A program made the translations under genes and the position numbers. Below, piece after piece: positions 15,726 through 25,014 of a DNA stretch of 33,794 bases. The DNA comes from Pseudomonadota bacterium (GTDB taxonomy: Bacteria; Pseudomonadota; Gammaproteobacteria; Pseudomonadales; Moraxellaceae). The stretch spans positions 1-33,794 of the forward strand of contig CAUJHL010000043.1 of NCBI GenBank assembly GCA_963204705.1. The letters are read 5' to 3'. Under the pieces are notes generated by a model. The model was not told the DNA's origin, searched no databases, and was given only the letters and a program-made list of their open reading frames with translations. Position 1 is the stretch's first letter. Every line of letters starts with the position of its first letter.

Positions 15726-16556
15726 TCAGCGGCCTACGGTTGCTCGGCTGGATACCGCTCTGGGCTTCGGTACGCCAAACAATTCAGTAAAAGCCACTCC
15801 AGGATCGGGTGCCCGCATCATGCTTTCGCCTACTAGAAAGGCATGAATGTTGTGTGCCAGCATCAGCTCAACATCCATCTGGCTGTTAATACCACTCTCA
15901 GTAATCAATATCCGATCGGAGGGCACCAGCCGACTCAGACCGAGGGTGACATTCAGACTGACCTGAAAGTTTTTCAGGTTTCGATTGTTAATCCCGATCA
16001 GCTTGGCAGGGGTATTCAGGGCACGTTCGAGTTCTGTACGGTCATGGACTTCTACCAGCACTGACATGCCCAGATCATTCGCTGTCATGTACATTTCCTG
16101 CAGCTGTTGTTCCGACAAACAGGCTGCGATCAACAGTACACAATCCGCACCCAGCGCCCGACTTTCCACAATCTGGTAAGGATCAATCATGAAGTCCTTG
16201 CGTAAAATAGGCAGCTGGCAGGCAGTTCGTGCTTCTTTTAAAAAAGTGTCATGTCCCTGAAAAAAATCAACATCCGTCAACACAGATAAGCAGGCAGCAC
16301 CGGCTTTTTGGTACTGAAGGGCGATTTGTGCCGGTTTAAAGTCCGGACGAATGATGCCCTTTGACGGCGAGGCTTTTTTGATTTCAGCGATGACCGCCGG
16401 GCTACGTACCATCAGCGCTGCCGTGAAATCCCTTACTGCCGGTGCAAGACTCGCACTACGCTCCAAATCGGACACACTGTGACGCTGCTTACGCTCGGCA
16501 ACTTCTTCGCGTTTGCGGGCGACGATCTTGTCGAGAATGGAAGGTAGGCCTAGCAT
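15726..16556 (-). CDS. trpC: Indole-3-glycerol-phosphate synthase
   Basis: A 276-residue monofunctional TrpC, a TIM barrel that closes and decarboxylates CdRP to indole-3-glycerol phosphate. Motifs: IAEIKKASPSKG at 56-67, including the phosphate/catalytic Lys, LRKDFMIDPYQ at 118-128 with the catalytic Lys120, then IGINNRNLKNF and ILITESGI. There is no fused TrpF domain, in contrast to the enteric fusion. The ATG at 16556 is preferred over a TTG eleven codons upstream. It is the last gene of trpGDC, 127 bases after trpD. The remaining trp genes are elsewhere, as in Pseudomonas and Acinetobacter. Confidence 0.95.
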   Translation of the reverse strand: MLGLPSILDKIVARKREEVAERKQRHSVSDLERSASLAPAVRDFTAALMVRSPAVIAEIKKASPSKGIIRPDFKPAQIALQYQKAGAACLSVLTDVDFFQGHDTFLKEARTACQLPILRKDFMIDPYQIVESRALGADCVLLIAACLSEQQLQEMYMTANDLGMSVLVEVHDRTELERALNTPAKLIGINNRNLKNFQVSLNVTLGLSRLVPSDRILITESGINSQMDVELMLAHNIHAFLVGESMMRAPDPGVAFTELFGVPKPRAVSSRATVGR

Positions 16557-16683
16557 AGGGGATTGTCTCGCTGAATGCTGCCGCAGCAAAAATGTGCGGG
16601 GAATAGCTTATGTTTTGTTCATCTTGATTAAAATCAAGGCTAACCTACAAAATTGCCCGAAGGTTAGCACAGATTACGAATGT

Positions 16684-17769
16684 TTAAGATGTGACGGGAG
16701 TCCCAATTTTTAAGAGCTGGGTAAATTCCGACAGAATGGAGAGTTTTTCTTCCGCCTGCCCACCTTCGATCAAATCCGCCGCTAGCTCCACCCCCTGTTT
16801 TAAGGTATGGGTAAGCCCTGCCACGTAGATCGCTGCCCCTGCATTGAGAGCAATCATGTCTGCGGCTTTGCGGCCCAGCTCAGTTTTTTTGCGGCCCAGG
16901 GCATCCTGAATCAGTTCAAAACTCTGCTCAGGGGTCTGGACACTCAGTCCGATCAAGGTCTGGCTGTTAATACCCACCGATTCCGGTGTCAGCTCCCATT
17001 CCCTCAATATATCGTTTTTCAGCTCGCAGACCAGCGTTGGGCTGGCCAGACTGATTTCATCCAGTCCATCCCGCGAATGCACCACCATGACGTGCGTTGC
17101 GCCCAGTTCACGCATGACCTCGGCGATCGGGCGGCACAGTTTAGGCGTAAACACACCAATGACCAAACGCTTCACACCCGCTGGATTGGTCAGTGGGCCA
17201 AGCACGTTAAACAGGGTACGAATCCCCAGCTCTTTACGTGGGCCAATCGCGTATTGCATCGCCTTGTGATGATTGGGGGCAAACAGAAAACCGACGCCAA
17301 TTTCCCGTATGCAGCGTTCGGTCTGCGTCAAATCCAGATCGAGACGGATACCCGCTTTTTCCAGTAAATCAGAACTTCCCGAACGGCTGGAAACCCCACG
17401 ATTGCCATGTTTGGCCACATGCGCACCCGCCGCGGCAGCCACAAATGCAGACGCAGTGGACACATTAAACAGATGCTGGCCATCACCACCTGTCCCAACA
17501 ATATCGACTAAGTGCGGGACATCGGCGACGTCAACCGGAAGTGCCAGTTCCCGCATGACACGGGCTGCACCGCAGATCTCACCGATGCTTTCGCCCTTCA
17601 TTCTCAGGCCAATCAGCAAGGCACCAATTTGCGCAGGTGTGGCATTTCCGGTCATCAGTGTCTGCATGACCTGACGCATTTGTTCTTCGGTTAAATCGAT
17701 GTGTTGGACGATCTGATCCAGTGCTTGCGGGAGCGTAAAGGATGCGTCTATCCGGGATACTGTTGTCAT
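16684..17769 (-). CDS. trpD: Anthranilate phosphoribosyltransferase
   Basis: A 361-residue enzyme that joins anthranilate to PRPP, giving phosphoribosylanthranilate. The PRPP-binding GTGGD is at 92-96, [15 protein letters not shown] follows, and KHGNRGVSS starts at 120; the second-half motif [11 protein letters not shown] is also present. It has an N-terminal extension of about 15 residues over the usual 340-350. The ATG at 17769 has GGAG about 8 bases upstream and overlaps the trpG stop by 4 bases (ATGA), showing translational coupling; a longer frame to 17805 would overlap trpG more deeply and lacks support. Confidence 0.95.
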   Translation of the reverse strand: MTTVSRIDASFTLPQALDQIVQHIDLTEEQMRQVMQTLMTGNATPAQIGALLIGLRMKGESIGEICGAARVMRELALPVDVADVPHLVDIVGTGGDGQHLFNVSTASAFVAAAAGAHVAKHGNRGVSSRSGSSDLLEKAGIRLDLDLTQTERCIREIGVGFLFAPNHHKAMQYAIGPRKELGIRTLFNVLGPLTNPAGVKRLVIGVFTPKLCRPIAEVMRELGATHVMVVHSRDGLDEISLASPTLVCELKNDILREWELTPESVGINSQTLIGLSVQTPEQSFELIQDALGRKKTELGRKAADMIALNAGAAIYVAGLTHTLKQGVELAADLIEGGQAEEKLSILSEFTQLLKIGTPVTS

Positions 17770-18386
17770 GATGTTACTCCGGGCACACCATTGGGGCGTG
17801 GCCAATCGGCGTAGGCCGTTAAAAAGTTCTGAAACAGCTGGTGGCCGTGTTCGCTCAGGATGGATTCTGGATGAAACTGAACGCCTTCAACCGGCAGTGT
17901 GCGATGCCGCACACCCATGATTTCCTCTAGTGCGCCGTCTTTTACTGTCCATGCGGTAACGTCGAGCACGTCAGGGCAAGTGTCTTTTTTAATCACCAGA
18001 GAGTGATAGCGGGTCGCCGTGAAGGGGTTAGGCAAATTGGCAAACACACCGACGCCGGTATGATGGATCGCTGACACGCGGCCATGCATCACTTCCCCTG
18101 CGCGGACGATCTCACCGCCAAACACTTGCCCGATGCATTGATGCCCAAGACACACACCAAGCAACGGAATTTTACCGGCAAAATGGCGGATGGCTTCCAT
18201 GGAAATGCCCGCTTCGTTGGGCGAGCAGGGGCCGGGTGAGATCACCAGATACGCTGGGTTAAGGGCCTCAATGTCTGCCAGTGATACTTCATCATTGCGG
18301 ACTACCCGAACTTCCTGACCCAGTTCACCGAAATACTGCACGATGTTGTAGGTAAAGCTGTCGTAGTTATCGATCATCAGCAGCAT
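17766..18386 (-). CDS. trpG: Anthranilate synthase glutamine amidotransferase subunit (also possibly PabA function)
   Basis: A 206-residue class I amidotransferase that supplies ammonia to TrpE. The active-site Cys79 is in [10 protein letters not shown] and the His172-Glu174 pair in FHPES; the N-terminus [14 protein letters not shown] is diagnostic. Such TrpG proteins often also serve PabB for folate synthesis. The ATG at 18386 gives this N-terminus; a GTG three codons upstream (18395), just after AAAGGG, is an alternative. It heads the trpG-trpD-trpC operon, while trpE is not in the window. The gene is divergent from glnA across about 660 bases. No leader peptide or attenuator could be made out on this strand. 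Confidence 0.95.
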   Translation of the reverse strand: MLLMIDNYDSFTYNIVQYFGELGQEVRVVRNDEVSLADIEALNPAYLVISPGPCSPNEAGISMEAIRHFAGKIPLLGVCLGHQCIGQVFGGEIVRAGEVMHGRVSAIHHTGVGVFANLPNPFTATRYHSLVIKKDTCPDVLDVTAWTVKDGALEEIMGVRHRTLPVEGVQFHPESILSEHGHQLFQNFLTAYADWPRPNGVPGVTS

Positions 18387-18727
18387 TTTAGACACAACCC
18401 TTTGAATTATTGTCGATTAATCCCGCGGTGCAGACTGCGTTACTTACCATCATATTCACCATTCCAACTCTGCCAAAAAAGACCCGCAATGACAGCCCAA
18501 AAGCATAGCACATCGGATGTCATGCGGAATGAGGGTGAATTGTCCCCCAACAGCATTATGTACACAACCAAGGGTGTCTAACTGTGGGCTTGATCGCACA
18601 CTCAGCTAAAGTGGTTTTTGGCTTTCACCCTGCCACCGAGTGGAGTAGACTAGCGGCGAATTTCAACGGATGCGGCTGGAAATTGACGCCATCATGACAT
18701 TCTGTCGTTAGGGGATGCTGTGGTTGC

Positions 18728-18744
18728 TGCACTAATTAGGTGCC
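18728..18744 (+). promoter_or_regulatory. Distal NtrC-like enhancer site
   Basis: TGCACT-AATTA-GGTGCC matches the NtrC dyad TGCACC-N5-GGTGCA in 10 of 12 dyad positions. It is centred about 212 bases upstream of the expected sigma-54 start of glnA. Confidence 0.65.
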
Positions 18745-18809
18745 TTTTCTGGGCAAATCCAACGGAAAATCCGCGTTAAGGCCAAAACTTTTGTTGATCC
18801 TTGCAGTTC

Positions 18810-18826
18810 CGCACCAAAAAGGCGCA
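18810..18826 (+). promoter_or_regulatory. Proximal NtrC-like enhancer site
   Basis: CGCACC-AAAAA-GGCGCA matches the NtrC dyad in 10 of 12 positions. It is centred about 82 bases downstream of the distal site, and about 130 bases before the expected sigma-54 start. It is flanked by the 10-base direct repeat TTGCAGTTCC. Confidence 0.6.
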
Positions 18827-18860
18827 TTGCAGTTCCAGGACTAAAGTTTTGAATGCCAAA

Positions 18861-18889
18861 TTGACAATGGTCTACACTCTGAATACTCA
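18861..18889 (+). promoter_or_regulatory. glnA: Possible sigma-70 promoter of glnA
   Basis: A perfect -35 hexamer TTGACA (18861-18866) is followed after 17 bases by TACTCA (18884-18889), a weak -10. It lies upstream of the sigma-54 element, like the glnAp1/glnAp2 tandem of enteric bacteria. Confidence 0.45.
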
Positions 18890-18921
18890 TCAAATCAGTG
18901 TGTTTAGGGGTTTTGTCAGAG

Positions 18922-18940
18922 TTGGTATGTGTTTTGCTTT
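18922..18940 (+). promoter_or_regulatory. glnA: Sigma-54 (-24/-12) promoter of glnA
   Basis: TTGGTATGTGTTTTGCTTT has GG (18924-18925) and GC (18936-18937) separated by exactly 10 bases, the invariant sigma-54 spacing, and it resembles the E. coli glnAp2 element. Transcription would start near 18948, leaving a leader of about 100 bases. Confidence 0.75.
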
Positions 18941-19050
18941 AGCACGGTCGTATCGTTGGCTTTTAATCGTTTACGAGTAAGGCGCCTGTCACTGGCAATT
19001 CCCTGTGGTCAGGCACTTACTTCTCATGGTGGCACTGGAGCACTCCAAGC

Positions 19051-20460
19051 ATGGCAAACAAGGTTTTAAAACTGATCAAGGAAAACGAGGCCAAATGGGT
19101 CGATTTCCGCTTTACGGATACTCGCGGCAAGGAGCAGCACGTTTCCTTCCCCGCTCACACCGTTGACGAAGAAACCTTTGAAAGCGGCAAGATGTTTGAT
19201 GGTTCGTCCATCGCTGGCTGGAAAGGCATTGAAGCTTCTGACATGATCCTGATGCCGGATGCAGAAACCGCATTCATGGATCCCTTCTTTGAAGAAGCAA
19301 CCGTTGTGGTGACCTGTGATGTCATCGAGCCTTCGACCATGCAGGGTTATGAGCGTGACCCACGTTCGATCGCCCGTCGCGCCGAAGAATACCTGAAATC
19401 GACCGGTATCGGCGACACCGCTTTCTTTGGTCCAGAGCCTGAATTCTTTGTCTTTGACGAAGTCAAATGGTCGATTGACATGTCGGGTGCCCGTCACACG
19501 ATTTATGCCGAAGAAGCCGCCTGGTCCACCGACAAAACCTATGAAACCGGTAACACTGGCCACCGTCCACGGGTTAAAGGCGGTTATTTCCCAGTTCCTC
19601 CTGTCGATTCAGCTCAGGATCTGCGTGTGGCCATGTGTAACGCCATCGAAGCCATGATGGGCCCAGGCCGTGTCGAAGTACAACACCACGAAGTGGCTTC
19701 CTGCCAGTCTGAAATTGGTGTTTCCTTCAATACCCTGGTGCGCAAGGCCGACGAAGTTCAGGTGCTGAAATACGCCGTACTGAATGTTGCTCATGCCTTT
19801 GGCAAATCCGCGACCTTTATGCCGAAGCCACTGGTTGGTGACAATGGTTCGGGTATGCATGTTCACATGTCGATCAGCAAAGATGGCAAAAATCTTTTTG
19901 CTGGCGATGAGTACGCAGGCCTGTCCGAAATGGCGCTGTACTACATCGGTGGTGTGATCAAGCACGCCCGTGCTCTGAACGCGATCACCAACCCGGCTAC
20001 CAACAGCTACAAGCGTCTGGTTCCGCACTATGAAGCACCGATCATGCTGGCCTATTCCGCCCGCAACCGCTCTGCCTCGATTCGTATCCCTTACGTTTCC
20101 AGCCCGAAAGCCAAGCGTATCGAAGCCCGTTTCCCAGATCCAGTGGCTAACCCATACCTGTGCTTTGCAGCTTTGCTGATGGCTGGTCTGGATGGTATCC
20201 AGAACAAGATCCACCCAGGTGAAGCGGCTGACAAGAATCTGTATGACCTGCCTCCAGAAGAAGAAGCGAAAATCCCAACCGTCGCTCACTCGCTGGAAAT
20301 GGCCCTGGATGCCCTGCAGGCCGATCATGAATTCCTGCTGAAAGGCGGCGTGTTCACCAAAGAAATGATCGATGCCTACATCGAGCTGAAAATGGAAGAA
20401 GTTCGCCGTCTGAACACCACGACTCACCCAGTTGAGTTCGAGATGTACTACAGCTGCTAA
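19051..20460 (+). CDS. glnA: Type I glutamine synthetase
   Basis: A 469-residue GlnA, the dodecameric enzyme that makes glutamine from glutamate, ammonia and ATP in the cytoplasm. Visible blocks are [22 protein letters not shown], the GSGMHVHMS substrate loop and [17 protein letters not shown]. The adenylylation tyrosine is Y398 in NLYDLPPEE, so activity should be controlled by GlnE. The length and this site mark the GS I-beta class. Codon use is strongly biased to C-ending synonyms compared with its neighbours, as expected of a highly expressed gene. It is preceded by a sigma-54/NtrC control region and followed by a strong terminator; no ntrB or ntrC follows directly. Confidence 0.98.
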   Translation: MANKVLKLIKENEAKWVDFRFTDTRGKEQHVSFPAHTVDEETFESGKMFDGSSIAGWKGIEASDMILMPDAETAFMDPFFEEATVVVTCDVIEPSTMQGYERDPRSIARRAEEYLKSTGIGDTAFFGPEPEFFVFDEVKWSIDMSGARHTIYAEEAAWSTDKTYETGNTGHRPRVKGGYFPVPPVDSAQDLRVAMCNAIEAMMGPGRVEVQHHEVASCQSEIGVSFNTLVRKADEVQVLKYAVLNVAHAFGKSATFMPKPLVGDNGSGMHVHMSISKDGKNLFAGDEYAGLSEMALYYIGGVIKHARALNAITNPATNSYKRLVPHYEAPIMLAYSARNRSASIRIPYVSSPKAKRIEARFPDPVANPYLCFAALLMAGLDGIQNKIHPGEAADKNLYDLPPEEEAKIPTVAHSLEMALDALQADHEFLLKGGVFTKEMIDAYIELKMEEVRRLNTTTHPVEFEMYYSC

Positions 20461-20487
20461 TCTCAGCGAATGACAGCTAGTGTCAGG

Positions 20488-20514
20488 GAACCCGCTTCGG
20501 CGGGTTCTTTTTTT
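20488..20514 (+). terminator. Intrinsic terminator of glnA
   Basis: An 8-base perfect stem GAACCCGC / GCGGGTTC closes a TTCG tetraloop and runs straight into seven T's, 27 bases after the stop codon. Confidence 0.95.
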
Positions 20515-20607
20515 AGTTGAAATTTTATGGAAGTGACACTGAGTTTTGCGAAGTGGCAAATTCTGATTTTTTCGAAGCTGTTAAATGCCTTCTATTAAAG
20601 TAATACA

Positions 20608-21672
20608 TCATCTAAACAACAGCCGCCTCACATCCCCCGCGTAATAACTCAGCAATCCTCCTAGAATTACCCCACACCCCAGCAACACATGCGGGCTAAA
20701 TTGTTCGTGATTGATGGTAGCGCCCAGCATCAGCGCCAAAGGTGGGGTGATCAGTGTAGCCAGCGCCATGGATGAGGCTTCAATCCGGGTCAGTAAAAAG
20801 AAATAGCACAGCATGGCCACAATGGAGCCACACACTGCGGAAAACCCCAGTGCGAGCCAGCTGGTGCTATCTGGCCATTGGGTTGGGACGGACCCACCCA
20901 GGAACGGCAAAATCACCACACAGCCTAAGACCGATAGCCACAGGGTGCCAGTAGTTTGAACCAGCGGAGAAAATCGCTTGGGCAGTTGCTGCATGCCCAC
21001 TGCGGATAGGGAATAGGTGAAAACGCCGCATAACACCAGCACCAGCCCTTCGGTAGCGATAGTGGCGCCGGCCTTAGGTAAAAACACCAGGATCAGCCCC
21101 AGGATTCCGAGCAGCATTCCCAGCCATTGGCTCCATTTCAGTAGCTTGCCATCGCGCAGCAGGAGCATGAGCCCTACCATCAAGGGAGACAGGCCATACA
21201 GTACCGAAATCATTCCCGAGGCCAATGTGCGCGCACCCTCATACGTAAACACCATGGCAAAGAAAATCCCGAGGCTACCGATGCCATAGCGTTTGAGCGC
21301 ATCCCGATCCCAGGGCAGTCGCTCCTTTCTCAGTACCACCATCACCGACGCCAAAATAGCCGCGATGGTGGTCCGTATGGCAAAGGCCCAGATGGCTCCG
21401 AGTTCGTGCATACTCAGCACGACGGACAGCGGCGTGGCAGACCAGATGAGCACCACCAGTAAATAGGCAAGGATGATGATAGCAGGTACTTTGGGTGGGA
21501 TACTGTGTTGCTTGGACTCAGGAAGCTCGGCAAATGCTGAGGCGCGTGGAATCGGAGCAGGACTTGGGTCAGTCGATTGCTCAGTGATTGAGCGGCTCTG
21601 TGACGCTTCACCTAGGTCAACACGGTTGTCAAGAGAGTGGCTAACAGGGGGTTTGGGCGGGAGTTTGGGCAT
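20608..21672 (-). CDS. DMT-superfamily (EamA) transporter
   Basis: The protein has about ten hydrophobic segments arranged as two EamA repeats (roughly residues 62-200 and 205-350), the drug/metabolite transporter fold. Recognisable parts are the first helix AIIILAYLLVVLIWSATPL and, in the second repeat, TLITPPLALMLGATI followed by the C-terminal HVLLGCGVILGGLLSYYAG. The substrate cannot be inferred. An N-terminal Pro/Ser-rich hydrophilic tail of about 60 residues is unusual for the family. The ATG at 21672 gives 354 residues; a TTG start at 21765 would add 31 more. Neither has a clear ribosome binding site. The start codon is therefore uncertain. Confidence 0.85.
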   Translation of the reverse strand: MPKLPPKPPVSHSLDNRVDLGEASQSRSITEQSTDPSPAPIPRASAFAELPESKQHSIPPKVPAIIILAYLLVVLIWSATPLSVVLSMHELGAIWAFAIRTTIAAILASVMVVLRKERLPWDRDALKRYGIGSLGIFFAMVFTYEGARTLASGMISVLYGLSPLMVGLMLLLRDGKLLKWSQWLGMLLGILGLILVFLPKAGATIATEGLVLVLCGVFTYSLSAVGMQQLPKRFSPLVQTTGTLWLSVLGCVVILPFLGGSVPTQWPDSTSWLALGFSAVCGSIVAMLCYFFLLTRIEASSMALATLITPPLALMLGATINHEQFSPHVLLGCGVILGGLLSYYAGDVRRLLFR

Positions 21673-21877
21673 TGGATCGACGCACACGCTAACGGAATGA
21701 AGTGTTTCCTTGATGCTATTGCTCCTTGTGGCCCACTTTATCAGTCTCTCGGTGCGTTGAGTCAATTTTTCGTGACACAGGCCTTGAAAAAGGCGACAAC
21801 AGAAGCATCACAGCATAGAGTCCTGATAGACTTGCGTGCATTCATTTCGGCTGCGGCCATGAGAATAGGAAATCACT

Positions 21878-22399
21878 ATGAATCGATTGCTGGCTGCTGC
21901 CCTGATGGCCGGGATGCCTTTGTTTGCCCAGGCGGCCATCTACAAAACGGTAGACGCCCAGGGAAATGTGTCGTTTAGCGATGCGCCGAGTTCGGGTGCG
22001 CAGGTCGTGAATCTGCCACCATTGCCGATTATTCCCAGCCTGAGTCAGGATCAGATTTCCAATGCACTGGCGGGTAGTACGGCCAGCAAGCCACAGCGCC
22101 CGGGACGCTATCAAGTGAGCTTTACGGCTCCGAGCACAGATCAGGTGATTCGTAAAGGCGAAGGGACGATTGAGGTATCTGTCGCGCTAAAACCGGCATT
22201 GTTTGCGGGTGATCAGGTGCAATTGCTGCTTGATGGCAAAGCCCTGACGATGGGTACTGAAGCTTCTGTCGCTACCGACGAACTTGATCGGGGACAACAT
22301 TTGGTGACGGCACGTGTGAGCTCCCCAGAAGGCAAGTTGCTGGGTGAAGCATCGGTACCCGTAAACATTCAGCAGCCTGTCATTCGACCCAAGCGTTAA
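21878..22399 (+). CDS. Secreted DUF4124-domain protein
   Basis: A 173-residue protein with a clear signal peptide: MNRLLAAALMAGMPLFAQA, with predicted cleavage after A19. The mature N-terminus AIYKTVDAQGNVSFSDAP is the DUF4124 signature (xxYKxxDxxGxxxxSDxP), common in proteobacterial periplasmic proteins of unknown role. After a Pro-rich linker (about residues 47-55), a C-terminal part (about 80-170) has alternating beta-strand patterning and may be an Ig-like or carbohydrate-contact domain, but this is uncertain. The start is supported by AGGAA about 7 bases upstream. It precedes ubiC by about 120 bases, but no functional link is visible. Confidence 0.85.
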   Translation: MNRLLAAALMAGMPLFAQAAIYKTVDAQGNVSFSDAPSSGAQVVNLPPLPIIPSLSQDQISNALAGSTASKPQRPGRYQVSFTAPSTDQVIRKGEGTIEVSVALKPALFAGDQVQLLLDGKALTMGTEASVATDELDRGQHLVTARVSSPEGKLLGEASVPVNIQQPVIRPKR

Positions 22400-22521
22400 A
22401 TATTGCTGGGCTAACTATGGGTGTCATGCCGCTGAACCATCAGCCTGCGGTAATTGGAAGCGAATCAGGGTTTACTGCTGTTCACAATCCATCTGCAAGC
22501 AGCCAGACTGGCGGGACTCTT

Positions 22522-23034
22522 ATGTGTGGCCGCTGGTCTCAGAATGCCAGTCGTCGGCTGAAACATCCGATTGCACCATGGCTCATCAGTAATGGTTCTC
22601 TGACACAGCGACTGACTGCGTACAGTGGCGGCTATTTTGCGGTAATGCCGATACGGGAGTATTTTGGTCGCCCGAGTCGTGATGAAACCGGCTTTTTGGG
22701 TGTGCCTGTGCAGCAGTTTGCCTGGATACGCGAAGTCTATTTGTTCGGTCATCCCCTTCGTTCGGATCAGCCTCCGGAGGCGCAAGCCTGGGTGATGGCA
22801 CGCAGTGTTATTCCCTTGAAAACGTTGCGGGGAAAGGGCCGACGATTGCGCTATCTGGGTCGGCGTTCGCTCGGTTCCGTGCTTTTTGCTCAAAAAAAAA
22901 TCAGTTGTCAGCGCCAGTACCGCTGTATGGAAGAAGGGGTTTATTCCCGCCGCAGTCATTATCGGTGGCATCAACAGTCCGTACTGGTGCAGGAAACGTT
23001 TTTGCCTGCTTTTGTTAATACCCTCATCGGATAG
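22522..23034 (+). CDS. ubiC: Chorismate lyase
   Basis: A 170-residue UbiC, which splits chorismate into pyruvate and 4-hydroxybenzoate, the first committed step of ubiquinone synthesis. Family features are PWLISNGSLTQRL near the N-terminus, WIREVYL with the expected substrate Arg70, ARSVIPL, the LGRRSLGSVLF block, RRSHY and VQETFLPAF with the catalytic Glu158. The end strongly recalls Acinetobacter UbiC. The ATG at 22522, preceded by GGGA, gives the usual length; an in-frame ATG at 22417 would add 35 residues without homology. ubiA follows after about 118 bases on the same strand, the common ubiCA order. Confidence 0.88.
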   Translation: MCGRWSQNASRRLKHPIAPWLISNGSLTQRLTAYSGGYFAVMPIREYFGRPSRDETGFLGVPVQQFAWIREVYLFGHPLRSDQPPEAQAWVMARSVIPLKTLRGKGRRLRYLGRRSLGSVLFAQKKISCQRQYRCMEEGVYSRRSHYRWHQQSVLVQETFLPAFVNTLIG

Positions 23035-23152
23035 TCGCCTTCATACACTGTCATAACGGCCATTGCCAATCGTATTTACGACTGTTTGCTTGTGACTATG
23101 TGCTCACTACTATTCCCTTGATAATAGTTCCTAACCGATGCTTTTTTGACTT

Positions 23153-24079
23153 ATGCCTCCTCAATCGCCCGTAATAAACCCCATTCCCAAGTGGCGAGCC
23201 ATCGTCGCACTGACCCGGCTGGATCGTCCGATTGGTATTGAACTCTTGCTATGGCCCACGCTCTGGTCGCTCTGGATTGCCGCAGCGGGAAGGCCTGCCA
23301 TTCTTCACGTCGTCCTGTTTACGCTGGGTGTGGTTCTTATGAGGTCTGCAGGCTGTGCTATCAATGATTTTGCGGATCGCAAGGTCGATGGACTGGTGGC
23401 GCGTACCGCCGGTCGTCCGCTGGCGACGGGCTTGTTGAGCGCACGTGAGGCAGTGGTGGTCTTTGCTGTATTGGTGGCAGCCAGTGCCCTGCTGTTGTTG
23501 GGTTTGCCCGTCTCGGTGTTTTACTGGTCGTTTGGTGCGCTGTTTTTGGCGACGCTGTATCCGTTTATGAAACGCTTTACCTATTTACCGCAATTGGTTC
23601 TTGGCGCTGCCTTTTCCTGGGCGATCCCGATGGCCTTTGTCGCCAATGGGCAGGATATTCTCCCCAGTAAACAGGGGCTGAGTGTTGCAGGCTGGAGCTG
23701 TTGGTTATTGTACTGTGCCAATCTGTGCTGGACAGTGGCCTACGACACCTACTATGCCATGGCCGATCGGGAGGAGGACATTCCCGCAGGCATCAAATCG
23801 ACGGCGATTCTGTTTGATCGCTGGGATCTGGCGATTATTGCGCTGCTGAATGGTATGTTTCTGGGGTTAATGGCGACGGTATATGTGCTGAATCAGCTGT
23901 CCGTACTGGCATATCTGGGTCTGCTGCTGGCGGCGGGATTAATGCTGTATCAGGGTTGGCGTGCCCGTAAGCGCGTGGCGTCCGAGTGTTTTTGGGCATT
24001 TTTACACAATCGCTGGGTGGGCCGACTGGTCTGGCTGCTGCTGATCGCCGGGTATCTCGGGGGAGCCGTGTTAGGCTAA
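23153..24079 (+). CDS. ubiA: 4-hydroxybenzoate octaprenyltransferase
   Basis: A 308-residue inner-membrane prenyltransferase that attaches the polyprenyl chain to 4-hydroxybenzoate, directly after chorismate lyase in the ubiquinone pathway. Both aspartate-rich Mg2+-diphosphate motifs are present: [10 protein letters not shown] (71-80) and [12 protein letters not shown] (198-209). About eight to nine transmembrane helices can be picked out, and [13 protein letters not shown] after the first motif is typical. The start gives the usual N-terminus leading to [17 protein letters not shown]. Confidence 0.96.
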   Translation: MPPQSPVINPIPKWRAIVALTRLDRPIGIELLLWPTLWSLWIAAAGRPAILHVVLFTLGVVLMRSAGCAINDFADRKVDGLVARTAGRPLATGLLSAREAVVVFAVLVAASALLLLGLPVSVFYWSFGALFLATLYPFMKRFTYLPQLVLGAAFSWAIPMAFVANGQDILPSKQGLSVAGWSCWLLYCANLCWTVAYDTYYAMADREEDIPAGIKSTAILFDRWDLAIIALLNGMFLGLMATVYVLNQLSVLAYLGLLLAAGLMLYQGWRARKRVASECFWAFLHNRWVGRLVWLLLIAGYLGGAVLG

Positions 24080-24150
24080 CTCCATGTGAAGTGCCTAAAC
24101 GGGGCCTTGCTCCATGGGAATGACCTTAGAGAAAAGAATTCACCATAGCT

Positions 24151-25014
24151 TTAGTGGTGAGTACTGTCCTGCGGCATTCCGGTATGCAATCTGTGATCTT
24201 CCGGCATGTCCATTGTCGGATCCATGCTCTTATCCATACTCTCATGCGTGCTGTCATTCATGTGGTGAGGGAGGGTTTGATCACTGCCCGTTTTCTGCTG
24301 CATGGCATGATTATGGCTATGCTGCCCGTGATGGTTAGTACCATGCAGAACAAGCGGGCTAAGTAACCACACTCCGGCCAGAATCAGCAACACGCCATTG
24401 ATGGAGCGAAAATGCCAGCGTGACAAAAAGGTGTGCATGCGCTGGGCAAATACCGCCGTTAGCAGCAACATCGGCAAGGTTCCCAGCCCAAAGGCAAACA
24501 TGGCCAGCGCGCCTCCCGATACCGTAGGACTGGTGGCCGCCAGCAATAGCGCACCATAGACCAGACCACAGGGCAGTAATCCCCAGAGCAAGCCCGCCGC
24601 GAGCGCACGCGGCACCGTCATGAGGGGAAACAGTTTCTGGCGAATGGGGGCAAAGCTGCGCCAGACCATAGCACCCAATCGTTCCAGCGGGCTAAATAAT
24701 CCCACGCCCAGCATGCCCAGCCCAATCAGAATCAGCACCACACCCAGTGCTGTCCACGGAAAACTCTCGGGTGTGCCACCCAATAAAACCGTTTTACCCA
24801 GTGCTGCAGCCAGCAGGCCCAGCGTACTGTAACTGAGTAGCCGCCCCAGATGGTACATCAGTACCAAAAGCCGCTGACGCGCAGGGCTGAGTGTCTGCAT
24901 GGACAAGCCAAAGGCCGTGACGATGCCGCCGCACATGCCCAGACAATGCGGAGAGCCGAGAAAGCCACTACTCAAAGCGGCAGTCACAATGATCAGAATC
25001 GAAGTATCAGTCAT
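24151..25014 (-). CDS. Sulfite exporter TauE/SafE-like (DsbD_2-type) membrane protein with His/Met-rich tail
   Basis: A 287-residue protein with about six membrane helices. The first helix carries the diagnostic SPHCLGMCGG motif (C24, C28), and LLPCGLVYGALL (C149) lies in the second half. This group, often annotated TauE/SafE family, occurs beside ccoS in many cbb3-oxidase bacteria and has been linked to copper handling; the transported substrate is not established here. The last 64 residues (224-287) contain 13 His and 7 Met with acidic spacing, a likely metal-binding tail, probably an exposed loop. The start overlaps the ccoS stop by 8 bases. The tail is not part of the family's usual core. 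Confidence 0.85.
   Translation of the reverse strand: MTDTSILIIVTAALSSGFLGSPHCLGMCGGIVTAFGLSMQTLSPARQRLLVLMYHLGRLLSYSTLGLLAAALGKTVLLGGTPESFPWTALGVVLILIGLGMLGVGLFSPLERLGAMVWRSFAPIRQKLFPLMTVPRALAAGLLWGLLPCGLVYGALLLAATSPTVSGGALAMFAFGLGTLPMLLLTAVFAQRMHTFLSRWHFRSINGVLLILAGVWLLSPLVLHGTNHHGQHSHNHAMQQKTGSDQTLPHHMNDSTHESMDKSMDPTMDMPEDHRLHTGMPQDSTHH

Larger units (their letters stand above)
18387..19050. other. Long divergent control region trpG / glnA
   Basis: The region has no supported gene. The right half is a compound glnA promoter: two NtrC-like sites, a sigma-70-like TTGACA element and a sigma-54 element, all entered separately. A direct repeat TTGCAGTTCC (18801-18810 and 18827-18836) brackets the proximal NtrC-like site, and an outer inverted repeat CAAAACTT (18783-18790) / AAGTTTTG (18844-18851) brackets both. 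The left half must hold the trpG promoter on the minus strand, but no convincing -35/-10 pair was picked out. Confidence 0.55.

Noticed and set aside
19609-20559. A 316-codon open frame on the - strand
   Set aside because: It is antisense to glnA and crosses its terminator; its sequence has no family features.
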